NCBI RefSeq assembly: GCF_900167565.1
Contig: NZ_FUZV01000001.1
Location: 558,001-622,000 of the forward strand
Reading direction: 5' to 3'
DNA length: 64,000 nucleotides
Source of the DNA: Pseudoxanthomonas indica
Lineage (GTDB): Bacteria; Pseudomonadota; Gammaproteobacteria; Xanthomonadales; Xanthomonadaceae
Both the position numbers and the translations under genes were made by a program. Shown here piece by piece: positions 19,022-32,191 of this stretch. Within the stretch, counting starts at the first letter, position 1. Each line of letters starts with the position of its first letter. The notes under the pieces are model-generated. The model saw only the letters and a list, made by a program, of their open reading frames with translations. It was not told the origin of the DNA and did no database searches.

Positions 19022-20002
19022 TCAACAGGGGGCTGTAAGGGGAGAGTCCGCGCCGACAGCTGCGGACTGGGGCGCGGCCTCGGCCAGCACGGCGCGCGCC
19101 TGCTCGGCGTCGCGATGCATCTGGTCGGTGAGGCTGGGCAGATCGGGGAACTTGAGTTCGTCGCGCAGCTTGGCGACGAATTCAACTTCGATATGGCGGC
19201 CGTAAAGATCGCCATCGAAGTCGAACAGGTGGGCTTCGAGCAGCGGTTCGATGCCGGCGACGGTAGGACGCGTACCAAAGCTCGATACCGACGCCCATGG
19301 ACGATCCGCCACGCCGTGGACCCACGTGGCGTAGATCCCGGACAGCGCCGGCGTGCGCGGAAAACGCAGGTTGGCGGTAGGGAAGCCCAGCGTGCGGCCC
19401 AGTTGCCGGCCACGTACCACGCGCCCACCAATCGCATACGGTCGGCCGAGCAGGCGCGCGGCGTCGGCGAAGTCGCCCTGCCTGAGCGCTTCGCGGATGC
19501 GCGTACTGGAGACGCGCTCGCCCTGCACTTCCACGGCGTCGATGGCGTGCGCGCTGAAACCCTGCGCATTGCCCAATTGCTGCAACAAGGCCAGATCGCC
19601 GCCGCGCTTGTGACCGAAGCGGAAATCCGGACCAATCCACACTTCGCGCGCAGCAAGTCGTTGCACCAGCATCTGCTCGACGAAATCCTGCGCCGGCATG
19701 GCGGCGATGCGCGCGTCGAAGCGCAGCAGGCCCACTTCATCGATTCCCAGTTGGCGCAGGCCCTGCACCTTGGCGCGCGCCAGGGTCAGGCGCGGCGGCG
19801 GATTGTCGCGGCTGAAGAATTCGCGCGGCAGCGGTTCAAACGTCAGCGCCACCGCCGGCACGCCCGAATCGCGGGCGCGGGCCACCGTCTGCCGCACCAG
19901 CGCGCGATGGCCGCTATGCAGGCCGTCGAAAGCGCCGATGCAGACCACGCTTCCCTGGGGGGTCAAGGACCCGCCATCGACGTCTCGGAACAGCCTGCTC
20001 AT
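19022..20002 (-). CDS. ribF: bifunctional riboflavin kinase/FAD synthetase
   Basis: A 326-residue enzyme that phosphorylates riboflavin to FMN and adenylylates FMN to FAD. The N-terminal nucleotidyltransferase has [13 protein letters not shown] and FGHKRGGD, then SSTRIREAL. The C-terminal kinase has [11 protein letters not shown] and a GIYATW strand. It is the first gene of ribF-ileS-lspA-ispH. Confidence 0.95.
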   Translation of the reverse strand: MSRLFRDVDGGSLTPQGSVVCIGAFDGLHSGHRALVRQTVARARDSGVPAVALTFEPLPREFFSRDNPPPRLTLARAKVQGLRQLGIDEVGLLRFDARIAAMPAQDFVEQMLVQRLAAREVWIGPDFRFGHKRGGDLALLQQLGNAQGFSAHAIDAVEVQGERVSSTRIREALRQGDFADAARLLGRPYAIGGRVVRGRQLGRTLGFPTANLRFPRTPALSGIYATWVHGVADRPWASVSSFGTRPTVAGIEPLLEAHLFDFDGDLYGRHIEVEFVAKLRDELKFPDLPSLTDQMHRDAEQARAVLAEAAPQSAAVGADSPLTAPC

Positions 20003-20097
20003 GGTTTCCTGGTTGGAGTCGCCCGGCGGAAGCCGCGCGGGCGCAATGACACGAACGGGGGAGTATAGCCGTCCCGCCCCTGCTCAATGGGGGCGGA

Positions 20098-21711
20098 TCA
20101 GTGGCCGCGGAAGTCGCGCGGCCGGATGCCCTGCAGCCACAGCAGCACTGCGTAGGCGCCGCCGCCCGCGCCCACCATCGCCAGCAGGCGCAGGCCACGC
20201 TGCCACCAGTTCCACTGCACCCAATCGGGCCAGGCCAGGCGGAAGGCAATCAGCAAGCCCACCATGACCAGCGAGGCCACGCCAATCTGGCGCAGGAAAC
20301 GGCCCCAGCCTGGTTGCCGGTGGTAGACCCCGGCGCGCTGCAGGTACCAGGCCAGTTGCAGGGCATTGACCCAGCCGGCTATGGCGATCGCCAGCGCCAG
20401 CAGCGCATGCATGCCGGGAATCAGCGCCAGCGCGTCCAGGTACCTGCCACCGGTCTGCACCAGCGCCGCCTGGCCCTGCGCGGTGAAGAACAACACGCCG
20501 GCAAACAACACGATGGTACTGAGCGCATTGGTGATCACCGCCACCACCGCCGACTTCACCGGCGTACGCCCGTCCTGGCGCGCGTAGAAGGCCGGCGCCA
20601 GCACCTTGACCAGCAGGAACGCAGGCACCGCAGTGGACTGCGCCATCAGGCTCCAACTGCTCATCTGCGCGTTGAAGGGGGTGAAGTTCTTGTACTGGAA
20701 CAGCGTGGACATCAGCGGACCGGCACACAGGATCAGCCCGATGCAGGCCGGCACGCCGATCAACAGGCACAGGCGGAAACCCCAGTCCAGGCCCTTGGAA
20801 AAACCGTCCGGATCGGTGGCGGCATGGCGGCTGCTCAGGTGCGGCAGGATGACCGTGCCGATGGCCACGCCAAACATGCCGAGCGGGAATTCCAGCAGGC
20901 GATCGCTGTAATACAGCCAGCTCACGCTACCGCTCGCCAGGAACGCCGCCGCCCAGGTGTTGAACAGCAGGTTGAACTGCACCACCGAGGAGCCGAACAG
21001 CGTGGGCACCATCAACTTCATGATTTTGCGCACGCCTTCGTGCGCCATGCCCAGCCGCGGTCGCGGCAACAGGCCCAGCTTGGCCAACGCCGGCAGGTGA
21101 AACACCAGTTGCAGGACACCCGCCGCGAGCACGCCCCAGGCCAAGGCCATCACCGAGCCGCCCATCAGCGGCGCCAGCCAGAAGGCGGCCGCAATCATCG
21201 ACAGATTCAGCAGGATGGGCGACAGCGCCGGGATGGCAAAACGCTGGTAGCTGTTGAGGACACTACCCACCAGCGACGCCAGCGAAATGAAGAAGGCGTA
21301 CGGGAAGGTGATCCGCAGCATCTCGGTCAGCATGTCGTGCTGACCGCCGGTGTACTTGGAGGCAATGGCGGTCGCCAGCGCCGGCGCGAAGACCAGCACC
21401 AGCGCGGTCAGCACCAGCAGGGCCGCGGCCAGGGTGCCGGTGACCCGGTCAATCAGCTCCTTGACCGCCCCCGGGCCGTGCTTTTCCTTGTACTCGGCCA
21501 GGACCGGCACGAAGGCCATCGAAAACGAACCCTCGGCCGACAGCCGGCGCATGAAATTGGGGATGCGGAAGGCGATGAAGAAGATGTCCATGGCCGCGCC
21601 GGCGCCAAAGACCATGGCGTAGACCTGGTCCCGGACCAGTCCGGACAGCCGGGACAGGAAGGTCATGGCGCTGAAAATCGCCGTGGAACGCAGGAGCCGG
21701 CCACTGCTCAT
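20098..21711 (-). CDS. murJ: lipid II flippase MurJ
   Basis: A 537-residue MOP-superfamily membrane protein with about 14 helices that moves lipid II to the periplasmic side for peptidoglycan synthesis. The N-terminus LRSTAIFSAMTFLSRLSGLV and the RIPNFMRRL-AEGSFSMAFVPV segment are MurJ hallmarks. GGAGGG lies 7 nt before the ATG at 21711, which fixes the start. Divergent from rpsT, a common gammaproteobacterial arrangement. Confidence 0.95.
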   Translation of the reverse strand: MSSGRLLRSTAIFSAMTFLSRLSGLVRDQVYAMVFGAGAAMDIFFIAFRIPNFMRRLSAEGSFSMAFVPVLAEYKEKHGPGAVKELIDRVTGTLAAALLVLTALVLVFAPALATAIASKYTGGQHDMLTEMLRITFPYAFFISLASLVGSVLNSYQRFAIPALSPILLNLSMIAAAFWLAPLMGGSVMALAWGVLAAGVLQLVFHLPALAKLGLLPRPRLGMAHEGVRKIMKLMVPTLFGSSVVQFNLLFNTWAAAFLASGSVSWLYYSDRLLEFPLGMFGVAIGTVILPHLSSRHAATDPDGFSKGLDWGFRLCLLIGVPACIGLILCAGPLMSTLFQYKNFTPFNAQMSSWSLMAQSTAVPAFLLVKVLAPAFYARQDGRTPVKSAVVAVITNALSTIVLFAGVLFFTAQGQAALVQTGGRYLDALALIPGMHALLALAIAIAGWVNALQLAWYLQRAGVYHRQPGWGRFLRQIGVASLVMVGLLIAFRLAWPDWVQWNWWQRGLRLLAMVGAGGGAYAVLLWLQGIRPRDFRGH

Positions 21712-21741
21712 GGGGTACCCTCCCCGGTCCGGCCAGCCAGG

Positions 21742-21770
21742 TTGACGCAAGCCTCTGAATCGTCCATACT
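21742..21770 (+). promoter_or_regulatory. sigma70-type promoter of rpsT
   Basis: -35 TTGACG (21742-21747), 17-bp spacer, -10 CATACT (21765-21770). This leaves a leader of about 45 nt before the GTG start. Confidence 0.75.
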
Positions 21771-21821
21771 TTTTGGTCTAATCCCGTAATTCATTACTTT
21801 CCCAGATTTCAGGAATCCATC

Positions 21822-22088
21822 GTGGCCAATATCAAGTCCGCCAAGAAGCGCGCCAAGCAGACCGTCGTGCGCAACGCGCGCAACTCTGCCCAGCGCTCCA
21901 TGCTGCGCACCGCCGTCAAGAAAGTGCTGAAGGCACTGGACGCCAATGACGCCACCGGCGCCAAGGAAGCCTTCGCCGTGGCCCAGCCGATCCTGGATCG
22001 CTTCAGCGCCCGTGGCCTGATTCACAAGAACAAGGCCGCTCGCCACAAGAGCCGCCTGACCGCCCGCATCAAGGCGCTGGCCGCCTAA
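21822..22088 (+). CDS. rpsT: 30S ribosomal protein S20, GTG start
   Basis: An 88-residue basic protein ([20 protein letters not shown]) that binds 16S rRNA early in assembly. The start is a GTG with AGGA 8 nt upstream. A non-AUG start is also a feature of E. coli rpsT (UUG), where it matters for autogenous translational control, so the weak start may serve the same end here. Confidence 0.97.
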   Translation: MANIKSAKKRAKQTVVRNARNSAQRSMLRTAVKKVLKALDANDATGAKEAFAVAQPILDRFSARGLIHKNKAARHKSRLTARIKALAA

Positions 22089-22109
22089 GCCGGCGTTTAC
22101 GGGAAAGCA

Positions 22110-22137
22110 AAAAAACCCGGCTTCGGCCGGGTTTTTT
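22110..22137. terminator. bidirectional terminator between rpsT and obgE
   Basis: A 12-bp stem including A/T flanks (22110-22121 with 22126-22137) around TTCG, with runs of six T on both strands. It serves the convergent genes rpsT and obgE. Confidence 0.93.
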
Positions 22138-22167
22138 GTTGCCCGCGCTTCGGGCCGCGCGGCGAGG

Positions 22168-23277
<1,110 letters not shown>

Positions 23278-23293
23278 TTAGCGATCTACAAAC

Positions 23294-23319
23294 GAAAAAC
23301 CCCGCCGAAGCGGGGCTTT
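23294..23319 (-). terminator. terminator of rplU-rpmA
   Basis: On the minus strand GCCCCGC-TTCG-GCGGGG followed by TTTTTCG. The stem is 6 bp plus an A/T extension with one bulge. It lies 26 nt after the rpmA stop and may allow read-through into obgE. Confidence 0.75.
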
Positions 23320-23345
23320 CCGATATCTCACGAGGTGCGGGAAGC

Positions 23346-23606
23346 TCAGGCTTCCGCGACCACGCTCACGGTGCGACGCTTCTTCGGACCCTTGGTCGAG
23401 AACTCGACCTTGCCGTCGATCAGCGCGAACAGCGTGTGATCACGACCCAGACCGACGCCCAGACCCGCATGGAACTGGGTACCGCGCTGACGGACGATGA
23501 TGTTGCCGGCGTCGATCGCCTGGCCACCATAGACCTTCACGCCCAGCATCTTCGGATTGGAGTCGCGGCCGTTGCGCGATGAGCCTACGCCCTTTTTATG
23601 TGCCAT
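23346..23606 (-). CDS. rpmA: 50S ribosomal protein L27
   Basis: An 86-residue protein starting [19 protein letters not shown], whose N-terminal tail reaches the peptidyl transferase centre. The [20 protein letters not shown] core is diagnostic. It lies 12 bp after rplU in the same operon. Confidence 0.97.
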   Translation of the reverse strand: MAHKKGVGSSRNGRDSNPKMLGVKVYGGQAIDAGNIIVRQRGTQFHAGLGVGLGRDHTLFALIDGKVEFSTKGPKKRRTVSVVAEA

Positions 23607-23618
23607 GACTGTTTCTCC

Positions 23619-23927
23619 TTACAGGTTGATGCCGGTGATTTCGATTTCGGTGTAGTGCTGCCGATGACCTTGACGCTTCATGTGGTGCTTGCGGCGGCGG
23701 AACTTGATGATGCGGACCTTGTCAGCGCGGCCGTGGCCGACGATCTTGGCCGAAACGCTCACGCCCTTCAGCGCGTCGCCCAGCTTGACGCCATCGCTGT
23801 CGCCCAACATCAGGATATTGTCGAACGTGACGTCCTTGCCGGCTTCGGCATCGAGCAACTCGACGCGCAACGTCTCGCCCTTCATCACGCGGTATTGCTT
23901 ACCGCCAGTGACCAGAACTGCGTACAT
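23619..23927 (-). CDS. rplU: 50S ribosomal protein L21
   Basis: A 102-residue protein starting [14 protein letters not shown], with the [22 protein letters not shown]-terminal rRNA-binding segment. The ATG at 23927 is preceded by AGAGGA 8-9 nt upstream. A short hairpin (CCGCC/GGCGG) is present in the 5' UTR. Confidence 0.97.
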   Translation of the reverse strand: MYAVLVTGGKQYRVMKGETLRVELLDAEAGKDVTFDNILMLGDSDGVKLGDALKGVSVSAKIVGHGRADKVRIIKFRRRKHHMKRQGHRQHYTEIEITGINL

Positions 23928-23990
23928 GGGTGAATCCTCTTCTGTAGTTATTCTCAACCTGAGCCGCCATCGAGGGCGGTCAGAAGCGGA

Positions 23991-24020
23991 ATTGTAAGGG
24001 TTTCAGTGACTTGGGGTCAA
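23991..24020 (-). promoter_or_regulatory. sigma70-type promoter of rplU-rpmA
   Basis: -35 TTGACC (24015-24020), 18-bp spacer, -10 TACAAT (23991-23996) on the minus strand. Predicted leader about 57 nt. Confidence 0.75.
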
Positions 24021-24330
24021 CCCGCCCCCTGACCGGGCCGGGAACCCCGCCGGCGGCACCTGATCCGGTCGCTCCGTCGGATCCCCGGCCTCCCCCGGCG
24101 GCCCGGTTCCCTACCGCAGCCAAGGGCCCGCCAGTCGAGCCCGCACCGCGGCCCCGCCCCAGACTGGTGAAACCCTGAAGTCCCGCCAAACCCTATGGCG
24201 GGCGTTGGTTCTACGCGGTTTGCCCCCAAATATCGGAGTCGCTACGCTGGGCGATTCGTTGGTGCGCATGCCGCGCCGACGGACAGGAGCCCCACCCTTC
24301 CTTCCCTTCTGAACAGGCCACCCCACCGGC
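24021..24330. other. uvrA upstream region, no gene seen
   Basis: About 310 bases between the rplU promoter and uvrA. It is very GC-rich and contains a 7-bp hairpin (24182-24188 with 24196-24202). I see no coding potential that looks real. I also find no clear LexA box (neither the E. coli CTG-N10-CAG type nor the Xanthomonas TTAG-N6-TACTA type), so SOS control of uvrA is not supported here. Confidence 0.5.
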
Positions 24331-27323
<2,993 letters not shown>

Positions 27324-27327
<4 letters not shown>

Positions 27328-27749
27328 ACGATACCTCCGCCCCTCCCGCTGACCGCAAGCTGCTGGCCAAGGTGCCGATCAGCGTGCGCTGGCGCGACAT
27401 GGACAGCATGGGCCACGTCAACAACGCCAAGTACATTTCGTATCTGGAAGAAGCGCGCGTGCGCTGGATGCTGACCGTGCCGGGCGTGTCGATGACCGAT
27501 CGCATCGCGCCGGTGGTGGCCGCCAACAACATCAACTACAAACGCCCACTGACCTGGCCCCACGACATCATCGTGGAGTTGTATGTGGATCGCCTGGGCA
27601 GCAGCAGCGTGACCATCGGTCACCGCATTGTCGACAAGGACGACGACAGCCTGCTGTATTCGGACGGCAATGTGGTGGTGGTCTGGATGGATACGCAGAC
27701 CGGCAAGAGCGCGCCCTTGCCGGAGGCCATCCGCAACACCTCGGTCTGA
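27324..27749 (+). CDS. hotdog-fold acyl-CoA thioesterase (4HBT/YbgC-like)
   Basis: A 141-residue hotdog protein. [24 protein letters not shown] is the active-site strand-helix of the 4-hydroxybenzoyl-CoA thioesterase family, with the catalytic Asp in RDMD. It probably hydrolyses acyl-CoA. It overlaps uvrA by 4 nt and is presumably translated by coupling, without an obvious functional link. Confidence 0.85.
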
Positions 27750-27768
27750 GCGACCTCGCTTTGCAGCG

Positions 27769-27796
27769 AAGCCCGCGGTCGTTGCCGCGGGCTTTT
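27769..27796 (+). terminator. terminator after uvrA-thioesterase
   Basis: A perfect 10-bp stem (27769-27778 with 27785-27794), 6-nt loop, four T. It ends 11 nt before the stop of the convergent copper-chaperone gene. Confidence 0.85.
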
Positions 27797-27806
27797 CGTG
27801 CCCGGC

Positions 27807-28256
27807 CTACGGGGCGGTCTTGCGCACGGTGAAGGTCACCGGCAGGCTGCGGCCATCCTGCAGCTTCAGGGTAATCACCGGCTGTTCGCCTTCCTTGAGC
27901 GGGGATTCCGGCTGCATCAACATCAGGTGCAGGCCGCCCGGCTTGAGCTGCACCGATTTGCCAGCCGCCACCGGCAGGTTCTGGATTTCGCGCATCTGGT
28001 TGACGCCGTCGACCACGCGCGACTCATGCAGCGATACGTCACCAAAGAACAGGCTTTCCGCGCCGACGATGTTGACTGCCTTGCCGCAAGGATTGTCGAT
28101 GCGCACGAAGCCGGCGGCCATTGGCATGGCGGCGGTGGGCGGCAGGCGAATCCAGGCCTGGCTGGCGGTGATGGCGCAGTCGGCGGCGTGTGCGCCGTGG
28201 CTGACGGCGAGCAGGCCCAGCGCGAGTGCGCAAACGGATACAAGGCGGCTATTCAT
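27807..28256 (-). CDS. periplasmic copper chaperone PCu(A)C
   Basis: A 149-residue exported protein (signal MNSRLVSVCALALGLLAVSH, cleavage near AHA). The copper site H(M)x10Mx21HxM is recognisable: His in SLHESRVVDG, Met in NQMREI, then HLMLM. Family members carry Cu(I) to cytochrome oxidase assembly factors. It is monocistronic here. It adds to the copper genes at 42-44 kb and 50-53 kb. Confidence 0.88.
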   Translation of the reverse strand: MNSRLVSVCALALGLLAVSHGAHAADCAITASQAWIRLPPTAAMPMAAGFVRIDNPCGKAVNIVGAESLFFGDVSLHESRVVDGVNQMREIQNLPVAAGKSVQLKPGGLHLMLMQPESPLKEGEQPVITLKLQDGRSLPVTFTVRKTAP

Positions 28257-28294
28257 GCGCCTATGATACGGCTTCAGTAACTGGGAGCAGATGA

Positions 28295-29071
28295 ATGTCC
28301 ACCCTCATCGAGACCGTCGATCACGGCGATGTCCGCGAAATCCGCCTGGCCCGTCCGCCGGTCAACGCACTCAACACCGAGTTGTGCCGCGCCCTGATCC
28401 ACACCGTGGATACGGCCATCGCCCATGGCGTGCGCGGATTGGTACTGGCAGGCAATCCCAGGATCTTCTCGGCCGGCATGGACGTGCCCTATCTGATGTC
28501 GCTGGGCGAAAACCGCCACGCGCTGATGGATGCGTGGCAGTCGTTCTTTGGCGCGGCGCGTGCACTGGCCGATTCGCGCATCCCGGTGGTCGCCGCAATT
28601 TCCGGGCATGCGCCCGCCGGCGGCTGCGTGCTGGCGCTGTGCTGCGACTACCGCGTCATGGCGCGCAGTGTGGACCCGGCGCGGCCCTTCGCCATTGGCT
28701 TGAACGAAACCCAGGTGGGCCTGGTGGCGCCGGAAGGCATCCAGCGTCTGATGCGCCGCCTGGTCGGCCCGCATCGCGCCGAACGCCTGCTGGTGGTCGG
28801 TGAAATGGTCAGCGCCGAACGCGCGCTGGAGCTGGGCCTGGTCGACGAGCTGGTCGAGCAGGACCAGGTCGGCGAACGCGCCGTGGCCTGGCTGCGGGGC
28901 CTGCTGCGCCTGCCCCACCATCCCATGTTGCAGACCCGCGCCATCGCCCGCCAGGACGTGGTCGAAGCGATGTCGCCGGAGTTCATCCAGCTCGATCGCT
29001 TCATTGATGCCTGGGATGCGCCGGACACGCAGGCCGCGCTGAAATCGCTCGTCGAGAAACTGAAGAAGTAA
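28295..29071 (+). CDS. enoyl-CoA isomerase-like crotonase
   Basis: A 258-residue crotonase-fold enzyme. The oxyanion-hole segments are present (NPRIFSAGMD and SGHAPAGGCVLAL). The first catalytic Glu of hydratases is replaced (GGCVLALCCDYR). The second is kept in FAIGLNETQVGLVAPEG, which closely matches the GLNETQLG motif of delta3,delta2-enoyl-CoA isomerases (ECI1). I infer an isomerase for unsaturated fatty acid beta-oxidation, not a hydratase. GGAG lies 8-9 nt before the ATG. Confidence 0.75.
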   Translation: MSTLIETVDHGDVREIRLARPPVNALNTELCRALIHTVDTAIAHGVRGLVLAGNPRIFSAGMDVPYLMSLGENRHALMDAWQSFFGAARALADSRIPVVAAISGHAPAGGCVLALCCDYRVMARSVDPARPFAIGLNETQVGLVAPEGIQRLMRRLVGPHRAERLLVVGEMVSAERALELGLVDELVEQDQVGERAVAWLRGLLRLPHHPMLQTRAIARQDVVEAMSPEFIQLDRFIDAWDAPDTQAALKSLVEKLKK

Positions 29072-29078
29072 TCCCGAC

Positions 29079-30410
29079 TCAGCGCACCCACACTTCCATG
29101 CGTTCGTTGCGGAAGCGCGCGGCCTCGCCGCCGCCGCCGCTCAAGCTGCGCATGGCGCCCACGCCGACCGAGCGTTGTACCGGAATGCCCTGCTTGACCA
29201 GGTATTCGGCCACGGCGTCAGCGCGTTCGTTGCTGCGCACGGTGGTGATCAGGCGATTGCTGCCGTCCTGGTTGGCAAAGCCGACGACGGTCGCATGCCG
29301 TTCGCGGTTCTGCGGCAGTTTCAGATAGGCCACCACCCGATCCAGATCGTTGAAGCTGCGGCTGTCGAAGAACGTGGTCAGCGAAGCCGGAGTAAAGCGC
29401 AGGCTCAATGGCAGGCGCTCGGCGCCCGCCACGGCGGCGCCATAGGGACGCGCCACGTCGGGCGGCGTCGCCTGCGATGCCGGTCGCAGCGTCACCGCGA
29501 GAAAACCCGCGCGTTCGGCCGCCAGCTGCGCACGCCGGGTGATGCTGTACTGGGCAAAGCTGCGCCCCAGCGCCGACATCAGCTGTCCGCCGTACAGGCG
29601 ATAGCGACGCACCAGCGGATAGTCCTCGCTCAACACGTTCAAGCGGGTCGGCAGCACGGCGATGCCGCCATCGGAGACGGCCAGCGTGCGCACGCCTGCG
29701 GGAATCGCAGTCATCACGCCGACCACCGCCAGTCCACCGGCTTCGTGCGCCACCGCGCGTGCCGCCTGCGCCAGGGTCGCTGCGGTGGATGCACTGCCCA
29801 GGATCGGCGTTCCCGCCATCACCCGCTCTTTCAGGAAGTCGCGGTTGCCGCTGGGCTCAGCGCCCAGGTGCAATTGAATCGGCGCCTTGCGGCCGCCCAG
29901 TTGCGACCAGTCGGTGATGCGCCCGGCCAATACGTCGCGCAGCTGCGCCACGCTCAGGCCCTGCACCGGATTGTCGCGATGGACGACCACCGCCAGGCCG
30001 TCCAGCGCCACCACGAATTCCTGGTCCGGCGATTGCAGATCGCCCAGCTGCCAACCGGCATCGCGCTCGGCCGCGCTGGGCTCGCGCGTCATCATCGCGA
30101 TTTCGGCTTCACCATCCACCAGTGCCTGGAAGCCTTGGGCGGAACCGCGCCGATCGATTTCCACGATCAGCGGCATGCCATCGCGCACGGCATGGATTTC
30201 CAGGCGTTGCGCGCCCAGCGATTTGCGGCGTATCTGCAGGTAACCGATATCGTGCAGCCAGGTTTCCACCATCGCCGGCAGCAGCACCTGGCCGACGGTA
30301 TTGGAGCCATGGATGCGCAGGCGCTCGGCGTCTTCCTGCGCATGCGCGGGCAGGATCGCGAACAGAACAAGGCACGCCGCAAACGCAGCGCGCAGGCAGA
30401 ACTGGTACAT
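29079..30410 (-). CDS. phosphate-binding-protein-like domain fused to OmpA C-terminal domain
   Basis: A 443-residue exported protein (signal peptide cleaved near AHAQ). Residues about 28-270 form a PstS-like type II periplasmic binding domain (LRIHGSNTVGQVLLPAMVETW, EIAMMTREPSAAE, and LAGRITDWSQLGG with HLGAEPSGNRDFL). Residues about 330-443 are an OmpA-type peptidoglycan-binding domain (VVGFANQDGSNRLITTVRSN, ERADAVAEYL). The fusion would tether a solute-binding module to the cell wall. It is not linked to the pst operon 6 kb away, and the ligand is unknown. Confidence 0.8.
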   Translation of the reverse strand: MYQFCLRAAFAACLVLFAILPAHAQEDAERLRIHGSNTVGQVLLPAMVETWLHDIGYLQIRRKSLGAQRLEIHAVRDGMPLIVEIDRRGSAQGFQALVDGEAEIAMMTREPSAAERDAGWQLGDLQSPDQEFVVALDGLAVVVHRDNPVQGLSVAQLRDVLAGRITDWSQLGGRKAPIQLHLGAEPSGNRDFLKERVMAGTPILGSASTAATLAQAARAVAHEAGGLAVVGVMTAIPAGVRTLAVSDGGIAVLPTRLNVLSEDYPLVRRYRLYGGQLMSALGRSFAQYSITRRAQLAAERAGFLAVTLRPASQATPPDVARPYGAAVAGAERLPLSLRFTPASLTTFFDSRSFNDLDRVVAYLKLPQNRERHATVVGFANQDGSNRLITTVRSNERADAVAEYLVKQGIPVQRSVGVGAMRSLSGGGGEAARFRNERMEVWVR

Positions 30411-30476
30411 GCAACATCCCCCTGTAAAGCCCGGCAGAGTGCCGCCGGACGATGACAGGGCGATGACGTGCGTTGA

Positions 30477-31334
30477 TCAGGATGCGGCGGAGCGCTCGAC
30501 CGGCCGCGCGGGGTCGCTGATCCAGCCACTCCAGGAACCGGCATACACGCGCGCACCGTGCAGGCCTGCATGCTCGAAGGCCAGCAACAGGTGGCAGGCG
30601 GTGACGCCCGAGCCGCACATCAGCACGGCGTCCCGCGCGGGCAGGCCTTGCAGCAAGGCCTCGAGTTCGGCGCGCAGTTCGTCGGCCGGCTTGAACTGGC
30701 CGTCGCGCAGGTTGAGGGCGAACGGGCGATTGCGCGCGCCGGGTACATGGCCGCCGACCGGATCGATCGGTTCGACCTCACCGCGGAAACGCTCGGCGGC
30801 GCGTGCATCGAAGATGCCGGGCGTTGCCTCGGTGGAACGACGCAGCACTTCTGCAACGTCGACCACGGCATCCTGGTCGAACTGCGCGGGGTACGGCGGT
30901 TCCGGCGCTGCGGCCGCCAGCAGCGGCGTCTCGGGCAGCCCGGCAGCCCGCCACGCCGCCAGTCCGCCATCCAGCACGGCGACGGGGCGATGGCCCAGCA
31001 GGCGCAGCATCCACCACAGGCGCGCGGCCGCCATGCTGCCATCCCCGGCGTCATACACCACGACCTGGTGCTGCGGGGCGATACCCACATGTCCCAGCCA
31101 GGCGGCGAACGCATCGCTGTCGGGCAGCGGATGACGTCCCTGGCCACTGCGCGAGAGATTGGCCAGGTCGCGATTCAAGTCGGCGTGCACCGCGCCCGGC
31201 AGATGGGACTCTGCGAAGGCGCGCCTGCCGGCGTCGGGATCCGCCAAGGCCGCGCGTGCATCCACCAGCCGCAGTTCGGGGTTCTGCAAGGCAGCGGCCA
31301 GGGTTGGGGCATCCACCAGCGTGGTCCACTCCAT
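30477..31334 (-). CDS. sseA: 3-mercaptopyruvate/thiosulfate sulfurtransferase (two rhodanese domains)
   Basis: A 285-residue tandem rhodanese. The C-terminal domain carries the active loop CGSGVTA, the mercaptopyruvate-sulfurtransferase version rather than the CRKGVT-type loop of thiosulfate enzymes. EYSRxGHIPGA-like LPGAVHADLN and VGGHVPGARN are the CDC25/rhodanese motifs. The start overlaps the stop of the upstream DUF1289-NUDIX gene (TGATG at 31334), so the two are translationally coupled. Confidence 0.87.
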   Translation of the reverse strand: MEWTTLVDAPTLAAALQNPELRLVDARAALADPDAGRRAFAESHLPGAVHADLNRDLANLSRSGQGRHPLPDSDAFAAWLGHVGIAPQHQVVVYDAGDGSMAAARLWWMLRLLGHRPVAVLDGGLAAWRAAGLPETPLLAAAAPEPPYPAQFDQDAVVDVAEVLRRSTEATPGIFDARAAERFRGEVEPIDPVGGHVPGARNRPFALNLRDGQFKPADELRAELEALLQGLPARDAVLMCGSGVTACHLLLAFEHAGLHGARVYAGSWSGWISDPARPVERSAAS

Positions 31335-32134
31335 CACACGCCCTCCAGTCGCTGCCGCAAGTTGTAGAGAATGGCCGCTGTCGCGCCCCAGATGCGCTGG
31401 CCCGGCCAGCCGTATTCCAGCACCACACGACGCCGGCCGCGGTAGTCCATCTCGACCCGGCGCAGGTTGGCCGGCGCCATCAGATAATCCAGCGGCACTT
31501 CGAACACGTCCGCCACCTCGTCCGGATTGGGACGCGGCACGTAGGCCGGATCGATGATCGCCACCACCGGCACCACCCGGAAACCGCTGATCGTGGTGAA
31601 CGGATCCAGATAGCCCAACGGTGCAATCTGCTCGCTGGCCAGGGCGATTTCTTCCTGTGTTTCGCGCAGCGCCGCGGCCAGTACGCCGCCATCGCTGGCT
31701 TCGATGCGCCCGCCCGGAAAGCTCACCTGCCCGCCGTGGTGGCGCAGATCATCACTGCGCCGCGTCAGCAACACCTGCGTGCCCTGCGGACGCGGCACCA
31801 GGCCGGCCAGCACCGCGGCTTCGGCGGGTGGGCCAGGCGGGAGCAGATCGATCAGCTCTTCGTGGTTCCAGCCCGGTGCGGTCGGCAACCGGTCCAGCGG
31901 ATGCAGAACATGGCGCAGGCGGCTGGCTTCGGACAGGCGCTGCGCGAACGGCAGCCTGTCCTGCTCGCGCGCGGGCAGGATCGTTTCCATCAATCGCAGA
32001 CGTTCGTTGTCATTCATTTGCGACCAGCGGGCGATTTCGGCCGTCGTTCTGAGGCAACCCTCGCACAGGCCGTCGTCGGCCAGGGTACAGACGCCTATGC
32101 AGGGACTAAGCACGGCGCGGTAAGCGGAATACAT
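31334..32134 (-). CDS. fusion of DUF1289 Cys-rich domain and CoA-pyrophosphatase-type NUDIX hydrolase
   Basis: A 266-residue two-domain protein. Residues about 9-50 are a DUF1289 domain (SPCIGVCTLADDGLCEGCLR then TTAEIARWSQMNDNERLRLM) with four Cys, C-x3-C-x7-C-x2-C. Residues about 90-260 are a NUDIX domain of the CoA diphosphatase type (PGGRIEASDGGVLAAALRET followed by QEEIAL, preceded by HHGGQVSF). DUF1289 is normally a separate small protein. A metal or Fe-S role is suspected from the Cys pattern. Upstream member of the pair with the sulfurtransferase. Confidence 0.85.
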   Translation of the reverse strand: MYSAYRAVLSPCIGVCTLADDGLCEGCLRTTAEIARWSQMNDNERLRLMETILPAREQDRLPFAQRLSEASRLRHVLHPLDRLPTAPGWNHEELIDLLPPGPPAEAAVLAGLVPRPQGTQVLLTRRSDDLRHHGGQVSFPGGRIEASDGGVLAAALRETQEEIALASEQIAPLGYLDPFTTISGFRVVPVVAIIDPAYVPRPNPDEVADVFEVPLDYLMAPANLRRVEMDYRGRRRVVLEYGWPGQRIWGATAAILYNLRQRLEGV

Positions 32135-32191
32135 GGGACTTCTTCATACCAGCGAGCCTAGCGCGATTGCAGCGCCGGCGCGCAGAAAGCA

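Noticed and set aside
24021..24330. Possible LexA box upstream of uvrA
   Set aside because: Neither the E. coli nor the Xanthomonas LexA consensus could be found with acceptable match.
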